Assembly: GCF_042675725.1 (NCBI RefSeq)
Contig: NZ_JBHTJN010000011.1
Location: 62,001-126,000 of the forward strand
From: Seminibacterium arietis
GTDB taxonomy: Bacteria > Pseudomonadota > Gammaproteobacteria > Enterobacterales > Pasteurellaceae
Length of the DNA: 64,000 nt
Direction: 5' to 3'
The translations under genes were made by a program, and so were the position numbers. The notes below the pieces were generated by a model. That model saw nothing but the letters and a program-made list of their open reading frames with translations, ran no database searches and was not told the origin of the DNA. Of this stretch, positions 20,359-29,815 are shown piece after piece. Position 1 is the first letter of the stretch. The number at the start of each line of letters is the position of its first letter.

Positions 20359-21891
20359 TTAACCTTTTCTAAACATCGCGAGCATACGCTGTGTAACTTT
20401 AAAACCACCAAAAATATTGATCGCGGCCACTAAAATCGCTATAAACGCCAAAATACTAATAAATGAATTACCCTTAGCAATTTGTAACACGGCTCCGACA
20501 ATAATAATTCCTGAAATTGCATTAGTTACTGACATAAGAGGTGTATGTAAGGCATGTGTAACATTCCACACTACGTAATAACCAACTACACAAGCTAGCA
20601 CAAATACAGTAAAGTGAGATAGAAATGCGGCAGGCATCACCGAACCCAACCATAGAAATAACATAGCAACTACTGCCATTACAGCATATTTAATATTGGG
20701 ATTTACTGGCTTTGTTTCTTTCTTCTCAGTAACAAGTGCGGTCGGTTTTTGTTGCGGTTGTGCAGATACTTGAATAGGTGGAGCTGGCCATGTAACTTCT
20801 CCATCTCGAATCACAGTTACACCACGCAGTACTACATCATCAAAATTAATATCAATATTACCATCTTTTTCTTTACATAGTAATTTCAATAAATTAACTA
20901 AGTTTGTACCATAAAGTTGAGAAGATTGTGTTGGTAAACGACTTGGTAAATCAGTATATCCAATAACTTTCACTTGATTGCTAGTAATTACTACCTCACC
21001 AGCCTTAGAATATTCACAATTACCACCTGTTGCCGCAGCTAAATCAACAATAACTGATCCTGGCTTCATTGAATCAACCATTTCTTTAGTAATCAAACGT
21101 GGAGCAGGTTTACCTGGTATTAATGCAGTAGTGATAATAATATCCACTTCTTTTGCTTGTTCAGCATAAAGTGCTAAAGCCCGTCGGTTGAATTCTTCAG
21201 ACATGACTTTAGCATAGCCATCTCCACTCCCACCTTCCTCTTTAAAATCTAATTCAAGGAATGATGCCCCCATACTTTCTACTTGCTCTTTAACTTCTGG
21301 ACGAGAATCAAACGCACGTACAATGGCACCTAAACTATTTGCAGCTCCAATAGCTGCTAAGCCTGCAACTCCCGCACCAATTACCAACACTTTAGCTGGT
21401 GGAACTTTACCTGCGGCTGTAATTTGCCCTGTAAAAAAACTACCAAATTCATGAGCTGCTTCCACAACCGCACGATACCCTGCAATATTCGCCATTGAGC
21501 TTAATGCGTCTAGTGATTGAGCTCTTGAAATACGAGGTACAGCATCCATTGCTAATACATTAATTTTTTTAGCAGATAACTTTTTCATTAACTCAGTATT
21601 TTGAGCTGGGTAAATAAAACTGACTAAAGTTGCTCCATCTTTAATCATTGCAATTTCATCATCTGTCGGGGCATTTACTTTAAATATAATATCAGCACTG
21701 TAGACTTCTTCTGCGGTGCCAACTTTCGCTCCAGCATCAATAAACGCATTGTTTTCAAAACTAGCTTTAAAACCAGCGTCCTGTTCAATAATTACGTCAA
21801 AACCTAGTTTTAAAATTTGCTGAACCGTCTTCGGCGTCGCTGCCACACGACTTTCACTATCTAGCCGCTCTCTTGGTACACCAATTAACAT
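20359..21891 (-). CDS. pntA: NAD(P) transhydrogenase subunit alpha
   Basis: 510 residues, same as E. coli PntA. Start set at ATG 21891 (MLIGVPRERLDSESRV) because GAAGGAAAC lies just upstream; the open frame extends 26 codons further but those residues are unlike the family. Domain I binds NAD with VLVIGAGVAGLAAIGAANSLG (about residue 170). A proline- and lysine-rich linker near 385-405 leads to the C-terminal membrane segments. It works with PntB in the inner membrane. Confidence 0.96.
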   Translation of the reverse strand: MLIGVPRERLDSESRVAATPKTVQQILKLGFDVIIEQDAGFKASFENNAFIDAGAKVGTAEEVYSADIIFKVNAPTDDEIAMIKDGATLVSFIYPAQNTELMKKLSAKKINVLAMDAVPRISRAQSLDALSSMANIAGYRAVVEAAHEFGSFFTGQITAAGKVPPAKVLVIGAGVAGLAAIGAANSLGAIVRAFDSRPEVKEQVESMGASFLELDFKEEGGSGDGYAKVMSEEFNRRALALYAEQAKEVDIIITTALIPGKPAPRLITKEMVDSMKPGSVIVDLAAATGGNCEYSKAGEVVITSNQVKVIGYTDLPSRLPTQSSQLYGTNLVNLLKLLCKEKDGNIDINFDDVVLRGVTVIRDGEVTWPAPPIQVSAQPQQKPTALVTEKKETKPVNPNIKYAVMAVVAMLFLWLGSVMPAAFLSHFTVFVLACVVGYYVVWNVTHALHTPLMSVTNAISGIIIVGAVLQIAKGNSFISILAFIAILVAAINIFGGFKVTQRMLAMFRKG

Positions 21892-22129
21892 AATGTTTCC
21901 TTCAAAATTGGTTAATAATAATTTGAGCAATAAGAAATGCTCACCCATAAAAAATATGACTATTGTCAAATCTGTTTAACTCTATCACTAATTAAGTAAA
22001 ATTAAAAAATTTTTACCTAATTTTTGTACCTCTCAATTAAATAAATGAAACTAATTAAATTTATCCAGTTATTTTAAATAAAAAACAGTACAATGTTACC
22101 CCTGAAATAACTTTGAAGGACTATTTATT

Positions 22130-22846
22130 ATGCAACTACCACCATTAGAATCAGCCGTGTTAATTCGTCGTTACAAACGTTTTTTAGCTGATATAGAATT
22201 ACTCAACGGTGACATACGCACTATTCATTGTGCAAATACAGGTGCAATGACAGGGTGTGGCGAAAAAGGTGATATTATTTGGTATTCAAACTCTAATAGT
22301 CAAACAAGGAAGTATCCTCAATCTTGGGAATTAACTCAATTACAAAACGGGCAAATGGTGTGTATTAACACTCATAGATCAAATCAATTAACTTTAGAAG
22401 CGTTACAAAATAAAGTTATTAAGGAACTTGCAGACTATGACGAGATTTTACCTGAAGTAAAATATGGCACAGAAAATAGTCGCATTGATTTTCTATTGAA
22501 AGGAAAAAACTTGCCTGACTGCTACTTAGAAGTTAAATCAGTTACACTAGTAAAAAATTCTCTTGGCATGTTTCCTGATGCTGTCACTACTAGAGGACAA
22601 AAACACTTACGTGAATTAATAGCGATGAAACAGCAAGGCTATAGAGCTGTAATTTTTTTTGCTGGTCTACATGACGGTTTTAATCAATTTAAAATTGCTG
22701 AATATATTGATCCTGAATATGCAAAATTACTACAAAAAGCTATTCATCAAGGTGTTGAGGTTTATGCTTATGCAGGAAAGTTTGAATTTTCACACGACAA
22801 ACCGACCGCACTTTTCCTGACAAACTCAGTGCCTTACCTTAAATAA
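22130..22846 (+). CDS. sfsA: Sugar fermentation stimulation protein SfsA
   Basis: 238-residue SfsA family protein. An N-terminal OB-like part (LIRRYKRFLADIELLNG) is followed by a nuclease-like fold with SRIDFLL and CYLEVKSVTL, and the family segment GMFPDAVTTRGQKHLREL. The molecular activity is unsettled; E. coli SfsA was described as DNA-binding and affecting maltose genes. Ribosome site AAGGA precedes ATG 22130. An uptake signal lies in the last codons near 22806. Confidence 0.93.
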   Translation: MQLPPLESAVLIRRYKRFLADIELLNGDIRTIHCANTGAMTGCGEKGDIIWYSNSNSQTRKYPQSWELTQLQNGQMVCINTHRSNQLTLEALQNKVIKELADYDEILPEVKYGTENSRIDFLLKGKNLPDCYLEVKSVTLVKNSLGMFPDAVTTRGQKHLRELIAMKQQGYRAVIFFAGLHDGFNQFKIAEYIDPEYAKLLQKAIHQGVEVYAYAGKFEFSHDKPTALFLTNSVPYLK

Positions 22847-22864
22847 GGTAAATTTAAAATATTT

Positions 22865-22916
22865 TGAGAATTATTTTCATTAAATTATTGACATCATTAT
22901 TGAGAAGCATTATCAT
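22865..22916 (+). promoter_or_regulatory. Strong promoter with two Fur-box-like sites, ahead of candidate small RNA
   Basis: TTGACA at 22888-22893, a 17-nt spacer and TATCAT at 22911-22916 make a near-ideal sigma-70 promoter. TGAGAATTATTTTCA (22865-22879) matches the 7-1-7 Fur pattern TGATAATnATTATCA at 12 of 14 positions. TGAGAAGCATTATCA (22901-22915) also matches at 12 of 14, with a perfect right half, and overlaps the -10 hexamer. Fur with Fe(II) bound here would block transcription. Confidence 0.72.
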
Positions 22917-22922
22917 CTAAAC

Positions 22923-22998
22923 CGTTAAAACAATAATAGGTAATCACTCCAACATTTTTCAGCGTCTCTCCCCCCACAAAAGAGACGCTGCTTTTTTT
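22923..22998 (+). ncRNA. Candidate Fur-repressed small regulatory RNA
   Basis: The promoter at 22888-22916 would start transcription near 22923. About 76 nt later a 10-bp hairpin (22960-22969 with 22981-22990) followed by seven T residues ends it. No reading frame or ribosome site lies inside. An unpaired CACTCC (22945-22950) and a C-rich loop (22970-22977) are both able to pair with Shine-Dalgarno sequences, a common sRNA design. The layout is that of RyhB and of HrrF, the Fur-controlled sRNA reported in H. influenzae; I cannot confirm sequence homology. It sits between sfsA and the peroxiredoxin gene. Confidence 0.65.
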
Positions 22999-23003
22999 GT
23001 TAT

Positions 23004-23029
23004 AAAAAAAGCCACAACAAGTGTGGCTC
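23004..23029 (-). terminator. Terminator of the peroxiredoxin gene
   Basis: On the minus strand GCCACA, a short loop and TGTGGC are followed by seven T residues, 21 nt after the peroxiredoxin stop codon. Confidence 0.8.
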
Positions 23030-23049
23030 ATCTATTATTTTAGAATGAA

Positions 23050-23652
23050 TTAAAGCTTATCAGCATTTTGTTTTAAATATTTTGCAACACCTTCAGGGTT
23101 GTCTTTCATTCCTTCTTTCCCTTTTTCCCATTGAGCAGGACAAACATCACCATGTTCTTCATGGAATTGCAATGCATCAACCATGCGTAACATTTCATCA
23201 ATATTGCGACCTAATGGAAGATCGTTAACTACTTGGTGACGCACGATTCCATTTTTGTCGATTAAGAAAGATGCACGTAAAGCTACACCAGCTTCTGGAT
23301 GCTCAATACCAAATGCTTGTGCAATTTCGTGCTTAACGTCTGCAACTAAAGCATATTGAACTTGACCGATACCACCTTTATCTGTTTCAGTATTACGCCA
23401 TGCGTTATGAGTATATTGTGAATCAATAGATACACCTACAACTTCCACACCACGAGCTTGAAACTCTTTGTAACGATGATCAAATGCAATTAACTCTGAA
23501 GGGCAAACAAAAGTAAAGTCTAATGGGTAGAAAAACACAACTGCCGCTTTACCAGAAATATGTTTTTTGAAGTTAAAATTATCAACAATTTCACCATTTC
23601 CTAATACTGCAGCAGCGTTAAAATCAGGTGCTTGACGAGTTACTAATACCAT
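23050..23652 (-). CDS. Typical 2-Cys peroxiredoxin
   Basis: 200-residue thiol peroxidase of the AhpC/Prx1 class that reduces peroxides. The peroxidatic cysteine is in DFTFVCPSE (about residue 51) and the resolving cysteine in GDVCPAQW (about 171). DKGGIGQ stands where sensitive peroxiredoxins have GGLG, and the C-terminal tail reads KYLKQNADKL, without the YF motif linked to overoxidation sensitivity. The reductant is unknown; trxB is in the same window. It is divergent from metC. Confidence 0.93.
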   Translation of the reverse strand: MVLVTRQAPDFNAAAVLGNGEIVDNFNFKKHISGKAAVVFFYPLDFTFVCPSELIAFDHRYKEFQARGVEVVGVSIDSQYTHNAWRNTETDKGGIGQVQYALVADVKHEIAQAFGIEHPEAGVALRASFLIDKNGIVRHQVVNDLPLGRNIDEMLRMVDALQFHEEHGDVCPAQWEKGKEGMKDNPEGVAKYLKQNADKL

Positions 23653-23810
23653 ATAAATCTCCTGTAAAAAACGATTTTAAATTACGCCATCTTGTAGATA
23701 AATCGCTACAAAATAGTGGCTGTATTTTATGAAAATTAATCATGCTTGAATAGTTGTTTTTGTCTATTAAATTAATTATTCTAATTAAAAAAATAAAAAA
23801 GAGAATTTTT

Positions 23811-25001
23811 ATGAAAAAATCATACTCTATGCAAACTCAATTAATCCATAGTGGACGTAATAGAAAATGGACAATGGGCAGCGTAAATCCAGTCATTCAA
23901 AGAGCATCCTCTTTAGTATTTAATTCTATAGAAGAAAAAAATCAAGCAACACAGAATCGGGCTAACAAAGCATTATTTTATGGACGGAGAGGGACACTCA
24001 CACATTTTGCTTTGCAAGATTTAATGTGTGATCTAGAAGGCGGAGCGGGCTGTTATTTATATCCGTGTGGAGCTGCTGCGGTTACAAATAGTATACTATC
24101 TTTCGTAGCTACTGGTGATCATATTTTAATGAGTGGAGCCGCCTATGAGCCAACACAAGATTTTTGTAATGTTATTTTACAAAAAATAGGAGTATCCACT
24201 ACTTATTATGATCCCCTTGATTGTGAGAATATTATCGACTTGATTCAATCAAATACTAAGGTTGTTTTTTTAGAATCTCCTAGTTCTCTTACAATGGAAG
24301 TTCCTGATGTGCCAGCTATTGTAAAAAAAGTGCGGTCAAAAAATCCCAATATTGTGATTATGATGGATAACACTTGGAGTGCTGGGCTGTTTTTTAACCC
24401 ACTTCAGTATGACGTAGATATTTCTATCCAAGCTGGAACAAAATATTTAGTAGGACATTCTGATTCAATGATTGGTACGGCTGTATCAAATAAGCGGTGC
24501 TGGAATCAATTACGAGAACATTCTTATTTGATGGGACAAATGGTTGATGCTGATACCGCTTACAATACAGCAAAAGGAATCCGCACTTTAGCATTACGTC
24601 TACGACAACATGAAGAAAACAGTATAAAAATAGCTCAATGGTTAAGTCAGCGATCTGAAGTAAAAGCAGTATACCATCCTGCTCTACCAAGTTGCCCTGG
24701 TCATGAAAATTTTAAACAAACTTTCACTGGAGCAAGCGGTTTATTTTCTTTCGAATTAAAGCAAAAACTCACCACACTTCAGTTAGAAAATTTTATGAAT
24801 CATTTTGAGCTGTTTAGTATGGCATATTCATGGGGAGGATTTGAATCTTTAATTTTGTACAATCAACCTGAAGAAATCTCTAAAATTCGCCCTAATATTA
24901 AGCGTAAAATCACTGGTACACTAGTCCGTATTCATGTGGGACTAGAAAATGTTGACGAACTTATTGCTGACCTTAAAGCAGGATTTGAAAGATTACTATA
25001 G
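23811..25001 (+). CDS. metC: Cystathionine beta-lyase
   Basis: 396-residue PLP enzyme of the Cys/Met metabolism family, converting cystathionine to homocysteine, ammonia and pyruvate in methionine synthesis. The PLP lysine is in IQAGTKYLVGHSD (about residue 210); YGRRGT and AYSWGGFESL are typical of MetC. Start set at ATG 23811 after GAGAATTTTT; the frame stays open 19 codons upstream but those residues are low complexity. metF in this window acts in the same pathway. It is followed by a small hairpin at 25024. Confidence 0.93.
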   Translation: MKKSYSMQTQLIHSGRNRKWTMGSVNPVIQRASSLVFNSIEEKNQATQNRANKALFYGRRGTLTHFALQDLMCDLEGGAGCYLYPCGAAAVTNSILSFVATGDHILMSGAAYEPTQDFCNVILQKIGVSTTYYDPLDCENIIDLIQSNTKVVFLESPSSLTMEVPDVPAIVKKVRSKNPNIVIMMDNTWSAGLFFNPLQYDVDISIQAGTKYLVGHSDSMIGTAVSNKRCWNQLREHSYLMGQMVDADTAYNTAKGIRTLALRLRQHEENSIKIAQWLSQRSEVKAVYHPALPSCPGHENFKQTFTGASGLFSFELKQKLTTLQLENFMNHFELFSMAYSWGGFESLILYNQPEEISKIRPNIKRKITGTLVRIHVGLENVDELIADLKAGFERLL

Positions 25002-25023
25002 ATATATTGATAGAAGAGTCGCA

Positions 25024-25043
25024 TAAAAAGCGGTAGCTTTTTA
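25024..25043 (+). terminator. Hairpin after metC
   Basis: TAAAAAGC and GCTTTTTA pair around a GGTA tetraloop, 22 nt after the metC stop. A short T-run is part of the stem. Weak but plausible terminator. Confidence 0.5.
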
Positions 25044-25109
25044 TAATTCGCAGATTTAAATATATTATCTCACTTGGCTTTCAGAGTAACTTATTCAATT
25101 TTTTCTATT

Positions 25110-25136
25110 AAAAAAGGCGGAATAACCGCCTTTTTT
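25110..25136. terminator. Bidirectional terminator after dapD
   Basis: AAAAAAGGCGG and CCGCCTTTTTT pair around AATAA. Runs of A and T on both sides let it serve dapD on the minus strand and metC on the plus strand. Confidence 0.85.
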
Positions 25137-25157
25137 GACAATGTTAATAACTTTTAG

Positions 25158-25985
25158 TTATTCATCAATAGTTCGCAGTAATTCATTAATTCCTACTTTT
25201 CCAAGTGTTTTTGCATCAACTTTCTTAACAATAACTGCACAGTAAAGACTATATTTACCATCTTTTGATGGTAGGCTACCTGAAACCACTACCGAACCAG
25301 CTGGTACACGACCATAAAAAATTTCGCCCGTCTCTCGATCATAGATTTTAGTACTTTGTCCGATGAACACGCCCATCGAAATTACACAGCCATCTTCAAC
25401 AATTACGCCCTCTACAATTTCTGATCTTGCACCAATGAAGCAATTATCACCGATAATTGTAGGATTAGCTTGTAAAGGTTCTAATACACCGCCAATCCCT
25501 ACACCACCTGATAGATGTACATTTTTTCCAATTTGAGCACAAGATCCTACCGTTGCCCAAGTATCCACCATACTACCTTCGCCAACATAGGCTCCCACAT
25601 TTACATAAGATGGCATCAAAACAACATTTTTAGCGATAAAAGCACCTTTACGGACAGTAGCCGATGGAACAACTCTAAAACCTTCTTGCTGAAAACGCTC
25701 TTCAGTATAATCTGCAAATTTTAACGGCACTTTGTCATAATACTTAGTTTCGGCACCATCAACTATTTGATTATCTTTAATACGAAAAGATAAAAGCACG
25801 GCTTTCTTTAACCATTGATTAGTAACCCAATTACCATCAATCTTTTCAGCAACACGATATTTTCCACTATCTAGCCCTTCTAACACTGTTTCCACCGCTA
25901 CTCGAGTCTGTTCATCAACAGTTTTTGGTGTAATTTCAGCACGGCGTTCAAAAGCCGATTCAATAATAGATTGTAAACTTGACAT
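25158..25985 (-). CDS. dapD: Tetrahydrodipicolinate N-succinyltransferase
   Basis: 275-residue left-handed beta-helix acyltransferase of the succinylase lysine/diaminopimelate pathway; the E. coli protein is 274 residues. Hexapeptide repeats run from about residue 105 to 215 (VVLMPSYVNVGAYVGEGSMVDTW, AQIGKNVHLSGGVGIGGV). GGAAGG lies just upstream of ATG 25985. Together with dapB at 47.2 kb it supplies peptidoglycan diaminopimelate. Confidence 0.97.
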   Translation of the reverse strand: MSSLQSIIESAFERRAEITPKTVDEQTRVAVETVLEGLDSGKYRVAEKIDGNWVTNQWLKKAVLLSFRIKDNQIVDGAETKYYDKVPLKFADYTEERFQQEGFRVVPSATVRKGAFIAKNVVLMPSYVNVGAYVGEGSMVDTWATVGSCAQIGKNVHLSGGVGIGGVLEPLQANPTIIGDNCFIGARSEIVEGVIVEDGCVISMGVFIGQSTKIYDRETGEIFYGRVPAGSVVVSGSLPSKDGKYSLYCAVIVKKVDAKTLGKVGINELLRTIDE

Positions 25986-26111
25986 ATTTCCTTCCCTATA
26001 AAATGTTTACTCTAGTTCTCAGACTATTCTACACATGCACCATAAAAAAATAAACTGAAATATAACACAAGTAGTACAACACATTATCTTCTATAAACTT
26101 GTTGCAAGTGT

Positions 26112-27083
26112 TTACCGCACTTCTAGTTGTACTGCTTCAAATAACTTTTTGACAGCCATATTATCACGTAATTTTTCTGCTTGCTCAACTAACGGACGCG
26201 TTAAATGAGGTGAAAAATGATTAATAAAATCATACATGTAATTACGTAAAAAAATACTATGCTTAAAAGCAATTTGGGTCATACTGGGACGAAACAAATG
26301 TATGGCTGGAATCGATACTAAATCAAAATCGCTATCAGCATATGCCATAGATGCCATAATTCCTACGCCTAACCCTAAACGTACATAAGTTTTGATTACG
26401 TCTGCATCTGTTGCAGTAAGCACGATATTCGGCAATAGTCCCGCATTATTAAAAGCATAGTCTAAATCTGAACTTCCAGTAAATCCAAAGGTATAAGTGA
26501 CTAAAGGATAGTTAGCTAATTCTTCAATAGTTAAACATTGGATCTTTGTAAGAGGATGCTCTTTTGGCACAATAACTGAACGGTTCCACATGTAACATGG
26601 TAACAAAATAACATCATCAAACAAATATTGCGCTTCTGTAGCAATTGCAAGATCAACTTCATCAGCAAGCAATGCATCATAAATCTGAGTCGGTGATCCT
26701 TGATGAATATGCAAACTAACTTCAGGATAACGCTTAGAAAAACGTTCTATCACCGAAGGTAAAACATAACGAGCTTGTGTATTGGTTGTAGCGATTCGTA
26801 ATATACCTTTATTCGGTTGAGTATATTCGCTTGCTACAGACTTAATACTTTGTACTTTTACCAATAACTCGCGAGAAATTGAGACTATTTTTTTCCCAGC
26901 AGGAGTAAGCGATTTAATATGCTTACCATTACGCTCAAAAATCTCTAATCCAAGTTCATCTTCAAGCAGACGAACTTGTTTACTGATACCTGGTTGCGAA
27001 GTAAATAATGTATGTGCAGCTTCTGTCACATTTAAGTTTTGATTAACTATTTCAACAATATAACGTAGCTGTTGTATTTTCAT
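26112..27083 (-). CDS. cysB: Transcriptional regulator CysB
   Basis: 323-residue LysR-type activator of sulfate assimilation and cysteine genes. Start set at ATG 27083 (MKIQQLRYIVEIVNQNLNVT), matching CysB; eight further upstream codons are not family-like. The helix-turn-helix spans LNVTEAAHTLFTSQPGISKQVRLLEDELG. The effector domain contains IATTNTQARYVLP, which binds acetylserine/sulfate in homologs. An uptake signal lies at its C-terminal codons and another at about 27101, just upstream of the start. Confidence 0.93.
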   Translation of the reverse strand: MKIQQLRYIVEIVNQNLNVTEAAHTLFTSQPGISKQVRLLEDELGLEIFERNGKHIKSLTPAGKKIVSISRELLVKVQSIKSVASEYTQPNKGILRIATTNTQARYVLPSVIERFSKRYPEVSLHIHQGSPTQIYDALLADEVDLAIATEAQYLFDDVILLPCYMWNRSVIVPKEHPLTKIQCLTIEELANYPLVTYTFGFTGSSDLDYAFNNAGLLPNIVLTATDADVIKTYVRLGLGVGIMASMAYADSDFDLVSIPAIHLFRPSMTQIAFKHSIFLRNYMYDFINHFSPHLTRPLVEQAEKLRDNMAVKKLFEAVQLEVR

Positions 27084-27140
27084 AAATACTCCTAAAATGA
27101 ACCGCACTTTATTATTTTGCTTATTTAATGCGACTAGATT

Positions 27141-28196
27141 CTACTGTTTTTTATAACGTTTCGTTAATTCTTGATAACGTTTAACTGCTTTACGTATTTG
27201 TCCTGTTTTTGGACGACGTTGTTTAGTTAAATCCAATTTACTCTGTGTTTCTGCTGGTAGTCCAACTAATTCACGTAAATAATTCACATTTTCTAAATTC
27301 ATTTCCTCCCAGCCACCTCGTGGCAATGATTTCATTAGTCGGATATTACCGTAACGAATACGAATTAAGCGACTAACTTGAATTCCTTGGGATTCCCACA
27401 AACGTCTAACTTCTCTATTTCTACCTTCTGTTAATACCACATCAAACCATTGATTAATCCCCATTCCACCAACAGCTTTGATTGTTTTAAAATTTGCTAA
27501 TCCATCTTCTAACTGGACACCTTTTTTCAAACGATTTAACATTGCATCGTCTACTTGACCGAATACTCGCACAGAATATTCTCGTTCTACTTCCATGCTT
27601 GGATGCATTAAACGATTTGCCAATTCACCATCAGTAGTAAATAATAATAAGCCTGAAGTATTGATGTCTAATCGCCCGACTGCAATCCAACGAGATCCAG
27701 TTAATTTTGGTAATCGATCAAACACTGTTGCTCTTCCCTGAGGATCGTGACGAGTGCAAACCTCTCCCTCTGGTTTATAGTACATTAGTACTCGACAAAT
27801 ATCTTTTTGAGAAGGCGATAAATTCACAATATGCCCATCAATACGAACAACTATTGAGTTGTTAACATCTATACGATCCCCTAAAGTTGCAACTTTTCCA
27901 TTAACACTGATACGTCCTGCTTCAATCATTGTTTCTATTTCTCGTCTAGCTCCTTGACCTGCTCTAGCTAGCACTTTTTGCAGCTTTTCACCTTTGATTG
28001 TCGCACTTAAAGCTTCTGATTTTCGTGTTGATTTAGCGATTTTAAGTTTACTTACACTTTGGGACTGTTTTTCTGCCGACTTGCCTGTCTTCCCAGACGA
28101 ATTAAATTGTTTTGAATTTAACTTTTTAGGGATAGATTTGGTTTTATATGTCTTCATTTTTTTCTCCGTCGCTTTCACAAGCGTCTTATTATTCAT
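27141..28196 (-). CDS. rluB: 23S rRNA pseudouridine synthase RluB
   Basis: 351 residues. An S4 RNA-binding domain (about 73-130: EKLQKVLARAGQGARREIETMI) precedes the RsuA-type catalytic domain with the aspartate in GRLDINTSGLLLFTTDG. It modifies U2605 of 23S rRNA in E. coli. The first 70 residues are a Lys/Ser-rich basic extension not seen in E. coli RluB. The start ATG overlaps the stop of the upstream yciO gene (TAATG), so the two are translationally coupled. Confidence 0.92.
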   Translation of the reverse strand: MNNKTLVKATEKKMKTYKTKSIPKKLNSKQFNSSGKTGKSAEKQSQSVSKLKIAKSTRKSEALSATIKGEKLQKVLARAGQGARREIETMIEAGRISVNGKVATLGDRIDVNNSIVVRIDGHIVNLSPSQKDICRVLMYYKPEGEVCTRHDPQGRATVFDRLPKLTGSRWIAVGRLDINTSGLLLFTTDGELANRLMHPSMEVEREYSVRVFGQVDDAMLNRLKKGVQLEDGLANFKTIKAVGGMGINQWFDVVLTEGRNREVRRLWESQGIQVSRLIRIRYGNIRLMKSLPRGGWEEMNLENVNYLRELVGLPAETQSKLDLTKQRRPKTGQIRKAVKRYQELTKRYKKQ

Positions 28197-28819
28197 TAAA
28201 TAAAGGGGGTAATTGGGCCACTACCTTCTCGCAAAATAACTGGCGTATCTTCGGTCAGATCAACTACTGTTGTTGGTCTCTGATCTAAGTAGCCCCCATG
28301 AATTATCAATTCTACCTGATGTTCTAAACGTTCTCTAATTTCTTCTGGATCAGACTGAGTGATATATTCCTCACCTGGTAGCATCAATGAACAAGACAAG
28401 ATCGGCTCGCCTAATTCTTTCAATAAATCCAGTGCAATTTGATTATTGGGAACTCGTATACCAATCGTCTTTCGCTTCGATGTCATCAAACGACGTGGCA
28501 GCTCTTTAGTTGCGGTGAGGATAAAAGTATAACTTCCTGGTGTATTATTTTTAATTAGACGATACGCTCGATTAGTTACTAGTGAATAAGTAGATAATTC
28601 TGATAAATCACTACAAACTAAAGTAAAATTATGTCCCTCTGGTAACTTACGAATTGCGACGATACGATCCATAGCATGTTTATTTCCCAACATACAGCCT
28701 AAAGCGTAACCCGAGTCTGTTGGATAAACAATCACTCCTCCTTTACGCAAAATCTCAACTGCCTGATGAATCAAGCGTACTTGAGGATTTTCCTGATGAA
28801 TATAAAAAAATTGACTCAT
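28196..28819 (-). CDS. yciO: YciO/Sua5-like translation factor protein
   Basis: 207-residue Sua5/YciO/YrdC-fold protein: KGGVIVYPTDSGYALGC near residue 27 and TIGIRVPNNQIALDLL near 120. YciO is related to the threonylcarbamoyl-AMP synthase TsaC, but its role is less clear. Start set at ATG 28819 because GGGGAG lies 7 nt upstream; the in-frame ATG at 28825 is only 1 nt from it. The order yciO-rluB is as in E. coli. Confidence 0.9.
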   Translation of the reverse strand: MSQFFYIHQENPQVRLIHQAVEILRKGGVIVYPTDSGYALGCMLGNKHAMDRIVAIRKLPEGHNFTLVCSDLSELSTYSLVTNRAYRLIKNNTPGSYTFILTATKELPRRLMTSKRKTIGIRVPNNQIALDLLKELGEPILSCSLMLPGEEYITQSDPEEIRERLEHQVELIIHGGYLDQRPTTVVDLTEDTPVILREGSGPITPFI

Positions 28820-28892
28820 AGTCATGCTCCCCTGATTATATTGCTACATTATAACAATAAACTTTATATACTTACTCTAAATAATGATTTTT

Positions 28893-29738
28893 CTACGCTA
28901 AATATGATAACCCAAAACGATATAGAGCATTTTTTTTACAATCGTAAAGCTCGGCAACAATAGCGGCAGCTTTTTTAAGTGGCAATTCCTGTGCAATTAA
29001 ACGTAAGGCTTTTTCTGCTTGTGGAGAAATTTCTTGTTCTTCAGAACTTGTTTTACCTTCAACTACTAAAACGATTTCGCCCTTTATCCGATTGGGTTCT
29101 TCTTCTAACCATTTACGCAAATCACCAAGACAATCTCCATGCACTGATTCCCAAGTTTTAGTCATTTCTCTCGCTAACACAATATAGCGTTCTGCTCCAA
29201 AAATCTTTTCCATATCAACCAGCGTATTTAAAATGCGATGAGTTGACTCATAAAAAATCAAAGTGCGGTCTTCTTTTGCAAGATTTTTTAGCCTATCACA
29301 ACGTGCTTTCTCTTTCGCTGGCAAAAAACCTTCAAAACAAAATCTGTCAGAGGCAATACCAGATACGCATAAAGCACTAATGGCAGCACAAGCTCCTGGC
29401 AGTGGAATCACTTTAATACCTTCTTGACGACATTTTCTCACCAAATGGAATCCTGGATCACTAATCAAAGGTGTTCCAGCATCAGAAATTAACGCAACAT
29501 TCATACCCTGCTTTAATTTATCTACTAATAATGCCGTTCTCTGTTGTTCATTATGATCATGTAGAGAAAAAAAAGCTTTTTTTATCCCATAATAATTTAA
29601 CAGCAATCCACTATGGCGAGTATCTTCGGCAGCAATTAAATCTACTTCGCTAAAAATAGTTAACGCCCGTTGAGTTATATCTTGCAAATTTCCTATCGGT
29701 GTAGCAACAATATACAAGTTTCCTATTGATTTATTCAT
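28893..29738 (-). CDS. rsmI: 16S rRNA (cytidine-1402-2'-O)-methyltransferase RsmI
   Basis: 281-residue SAM-dependent tetrapyrrole-methylase-fold enzyme that 2'-O-methylates C1402 of 16S rRNA. Visible: LYIVATPIGNLQDIT at the N-terminus, LIAAEDTRHSG, ALISDAGTPLISDPGF and VIPLPGACA. Length agrees with E. coli RsmI (286). It is divergent from lpoA with overlapping upstream regions, as in E. coli and H. influenzae. An uptake signal lies near 29271. Confidence 0.95.
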   Translation of the reverse strand: MNKSIGNLYIVATPIGNLQDITQRALTIFSEVDLIAAEDTRHSGLLLNYYGIKKAFFSLHDHNEQQRTALLVDKLKQGMNVALISDAGTPLISDPGFHLVRKCRQEGIKVIPLPGACAAISALCVSGIASDRFCFEGFLPAKEKARCDRLKNLAKEDRTLIFYESTHRILNTLVDMEKIFGAERYIVLAREMTKTWESVHGDCLGDLRKWLEEEPNRIKGEIVLVVEGKTSSEEQEISPQAEKALRLIAQELPLKKAAAIVAELYDCKKNALYRFGLSYLA

Positions 29739-29815
29739 TTTTTAACGTCTTTTATTTGCTTTTAATTATTGAGATAAGTAAGATCTCTATAATTGTTCTT
29801 AGTAATGGAGTCATT

